Assembly (NCBI GenBank): GCA_039920165.1
Contig: JBDSEG010000234.1
Span: 1 to 15,694 of the forward strand
Direction of reading: 5' to 3'
Length of the DNA: 15,694 nt
Source of the DNA: JBDSEG01 sp039920165
GTDB lineage: Bacteria; Pseudomonadota; Gammaproteobacteria; Burkholderiales; Burkholderiaceae_C
A program made the position numbers and the translations under genes. Of this stretch, positions 12,624 through 15,694 are shown one piece after another (position 1 is the stretch's first letter; each line of letters starts with the position of its first letter). The notes beneath the pieces were generated by a model. That model was not told the DNA's origin, did no database searches, and saw nothing but the letters and a program-made list of their open reading frames with translations.

Positions 12624-13232
12624 ATGAAACTTTATTACAGCCCGGGCGCCTGCTCGCTCTCGCCCCACATCGTCCTGCGCGAGGCCGGCCTGCCGGTCGA
12701 GCTGGTCAAGGCCAACCTGCAGGCCCACAAGCTCGAGGACGGCAGCGATTTCTACGCCATCAACTCCAAGGGCTACGTGCCGATGCTCGAACTCGACAAG
12801 GGCGAGCGCCTGACCGAAGGCCCGGCCATCGTCCAGTACATCGCCGACAAGGTGCCCGACAAGAAGCTCGCCCCGGCCAACGGCACGATGGAGCGTTACC
12901 GCCTGCAGGAGTGGCTCAACTTCATCACCAGCGAACTCCACAAGGGCATCGGCGGCCTGTTCAACCCGGCCATGAACGACGACGGCAAGGCCATCATCCG
13001 CACCCGTGCGACCGGCAAGCTGCAATGGGTCGACGAGCAGCTCGAAGGCAAGCAGTATCTGATGGGCAATGACTTCAGCGTCGCCGACGCCTACCTCTTC
13101 ACGATCGCCAACTGGACCAAGAACACCGGCATCGATATTTCAGGCATGAAGAACCTCAGCGCCTTCCAGGCTCGCATGGCCGCGCGACCCGCGGTGCAGG
13201 CGGCGCTGAGGGCCGAGGGCTTGCTGAAGTAA
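12624..13232 (+). CDS. gstA: Glutathione S-transferase, beta class
   Basis: 202-residue cytosolic GST that conjugates glutathione to electrophiles. The N-terminal thioredoxin-like domain begins MKLYYSPGACSLSPH with the beta-class catalytic C10 and S11; the cis-proline is P53 in YVPML, and ERLTEGPAIVQYIAD (61-75) holds the glutathione gamma-glutamyl contact. The helical C-terminal domain contains H106, the second beta-class active-site residue, and the DFSVADAYLF motif. Length matches E. coli GstA (201). Start ATG has AAGGA 7 bases upstream. A small gene begins immediately after its stop codon. Confidence 0.95.
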   Translation: MKLYYSPGACSLSPHIVLREAGLPVELVKANLQAHKLEDGSDFYAINSKGYVPMLELDKGERLTEGPAIVQYIADKVPDKKLAPANGTMERYRLQEWLNFITSELHKGIGGLFNPAMNDDGKAIIRTRATGKLQWVDEQLEGKQYLMGNDFSVADAYLFTIANWTKNTGIDISGMKNLSAFQARMAARPAVQAALRAEGLLK

Positions 13233-13607
13233 ATGGTGGTCGCGATGCGCTGCTCGATCGGGCTCGCCACGCTCGCCGTGGCGGCCTGCAGCATCGTCCG
13301 CGGCGCACCGACCGACGGCCACTACGACGGCGAGCTGTGCGTCGCCACCAACGCCAATCCGCCGAGCTGCGGGCCGGCCGAGGTCAGCCTGGCCCGTGGT
13401 CAGGCGCGGGTGCAGGTGAGCGATATCGTCTACCGCCTGACGTTGCGTGATCGCCGGCTCGAGCTGGTGCTTATGCACGGGACGATGCAGATCGACGGCT
13501 TCGACGCCCCCTTCACCTGGCAAGATCGGGTCCTTCGGTTCCAGGATCCGGACAAGCCGGTGGTATACCGGATCCGCTTCGCCGACCACACCGCCCGGCC
13601 GGGGTAA
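13233..13607 (+). CDS. Small hypothetical protein, putative lipoprotein
   Basis: 124 residues, not recognised. It starts with the base after the GST stop codon (TAAATG), so it probably shares that transcript; an ATG at 13245 (codon 5), with GGTGG in front, may be the real start. The N-terminus is short, basic and hydrophobic and ends in VAAC, which fits a lipobox with the lipid-bearing cysteine at residue 19. The rest is soluble and beta-rich in appearance (YDGELCVATN, VSDIVYRLTLRDRRLELVLMHG, VVYRIRFADH), with two further cysteines near 36 and 46 that could pair. It ends 8 bp from the yejF stop on the other strand. No function is proposed. Confidence 0.6.
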   Translation: MVVAMRCSIGLATLAVAACSIVRGAPTDGHYDGELCVATNANPPSCGPAEVSLARGQARVQVSDIVYRLTLRDRRLELVLMHGTMQIDGFDAPFTWQDRVLRFQDPDKPVVYRIRFADHTARPG

Positions 13608-13614
13608 CAGTCGG

Positions 13615-15218
<1,604 letters not shown>

Positions 15219-15222
<4 letters not shown>

Positions 15223-15694
15223 GACTTGCGCGTGTCGAAGGCGTCGCGCAGCGCGTCGCCGATGAAGGTCAGCAGCAGCATCGTCAGCACCAGCAGCGCG
15301 AAGGTGGGGAAGATGATCCACCAGGCGTCAAGGTTGGACTTGCCCTGCTTGACCAGTTCGCCGAGCGACGCCACCGTGGGCGGCACGCCCATGCCGAGAA
15401 AGTCGAGCGCGACCAGGCTCATGATCGCCGCGCCCATGCGAAAGGGCAGGAAGGTGATGACCGGCGTGAGCGAGTTCGGCAGCACGTGGCGCCAGATGAT
15501 CTGCGCGTTCGACAGGCCGAGCGCGCGCGCCGCCTTGACGAATTCGAGCGAGCGGTTGCGCAGGAATTCGGCCCGCGTGTAGTCGGCCAGGCCGACCCAG
15601 CCGAACAGCGACAGCAGCACCAGCAGCAGCAGCACCGAGGGCTGGAAGATCGAGGCGAAGATGATCAGCAGGTAGAGCTCGGGCACCGAGGTCC
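15219..15694 (-). CDS. yejE: Peptide ABC importer permease YejE, C-terminal part (runs off window)
   Basis: The last 157 residues of a binding-protein-dependent transport permease of the DppC/OppC type; the beginning lies right of the window. Visible are hydrophobic helices (LYLLIIFASIF, VLLLLVLLSLFGWVGL, ITFLPFRMGAAIMSLVALDFLG, WWIIFPTFALLVLTMLLLTFIG) and the EAA loop EFVKAARALGLSNAQIIWRH, which contacts the ATPase. The DFLGMGVPP and LGELVKQGKSNLDAWW segments are characteristic of YejE. The stop overlaps the yejF start as ATGA. yejB and yejA are expected further right. A GTG at 15686 lies in frame but is internal, since family sequence continues upstream of it. Confidence 0.93.

Noticed and set aside
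10100..12627. Two long plus-strand frames (10100-11278 and 11296-12627) opposite the hydrolase, Grx-like and pirin genes
   Set aside because: Their compositions are Arg/Ala/Gln/His-rich with no motifs, and they lie antisense to well-supported genes.
15611..15636. CAG/CTG trinucleotide run as a repeat element
   Set aside because: It encodes a leucine-rich membrane helix of YejE using the preferred CTG codon.

Overview
The window is GC-rich, densely packed bacterial chromosome, most likely from a betaproteobacterium of the Rhodocyclales/Burkholderiales type. This rests on general appearance only: a mnmG-rsmG-parA block with the widespread TGTTTCACGTGAAACA parS palindrome, a beta-class GST, a Yej-type peptide importer, a short-form argC and a PrkA kinase with a sigma-54-like promoter. 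No rRNA, tRNA, CRISPR array, insertion sequence or phage gene was seen. Almost everything is on the minus strand; only argC, the GST gene and one small gene are on the plus strand.

Layout from left to right. (1) The 5' third of prkA (minus, running off the left edge) has a long leader and a very good -24/-12 element at 905-920. (2) parB (minus) ends just before a clear intrinsic terminator at 950-977. (3) argC (plus) diverges from parB and converges, with a 14-bp overlap, on a GNAT acetyltransferase gene. (4) That GNAT gene is the last of a minus-strand run mnmG-rsmG-parA-GNAT. parA and parB, usually adjacent, are therefore split by two unrelated genes, one of them on the opposite strand. Three parS-like sites lie inside mnmG (two) and rsmG (one), so the centromere is written into coding sequence. 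(5) Upstream of mnmG is a tightly overlapped minus-strand operon: glutaredoxin-like gene, exported alpha/beta hydrolase, ABC-2 exporter ATPase, its permease, then an ElaA-type GNAT. All four junctions are 4-bp ATGA/GTGA overlaps. A pirin gene lies 54 bp ahead of it. (6) A divergent plus-strand pair, GST and a small putative lipoprotein, follows. (7) At the right edge are yejF (dual ATPase) and the 3' part of yejE (permease), also joined by an ATGA overlap.

Functional themes are chromosome segregation and tRNA/rRNA modification (parA, parB, parS, mnmG, rsmG), arginine biosynthesis (argC), an export module of unknown substrate with a periplasmic hydrolase, thiol/electrophile handling (GST, Grx-like, pirin), peptide uptake (yejEF) and nitrogen- or stress-type regulation (prkA). 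Nothing here is clearly a new defence or mobile system. The observations most worth following are the parS sites fixing the codons of mnmG, the split parAB locus, the sigma-54 element before prkA, the five-gene coupled operon, and a glutaredoxin-like protein whose active-site N-terminal cysteine is replaced by asparagine.
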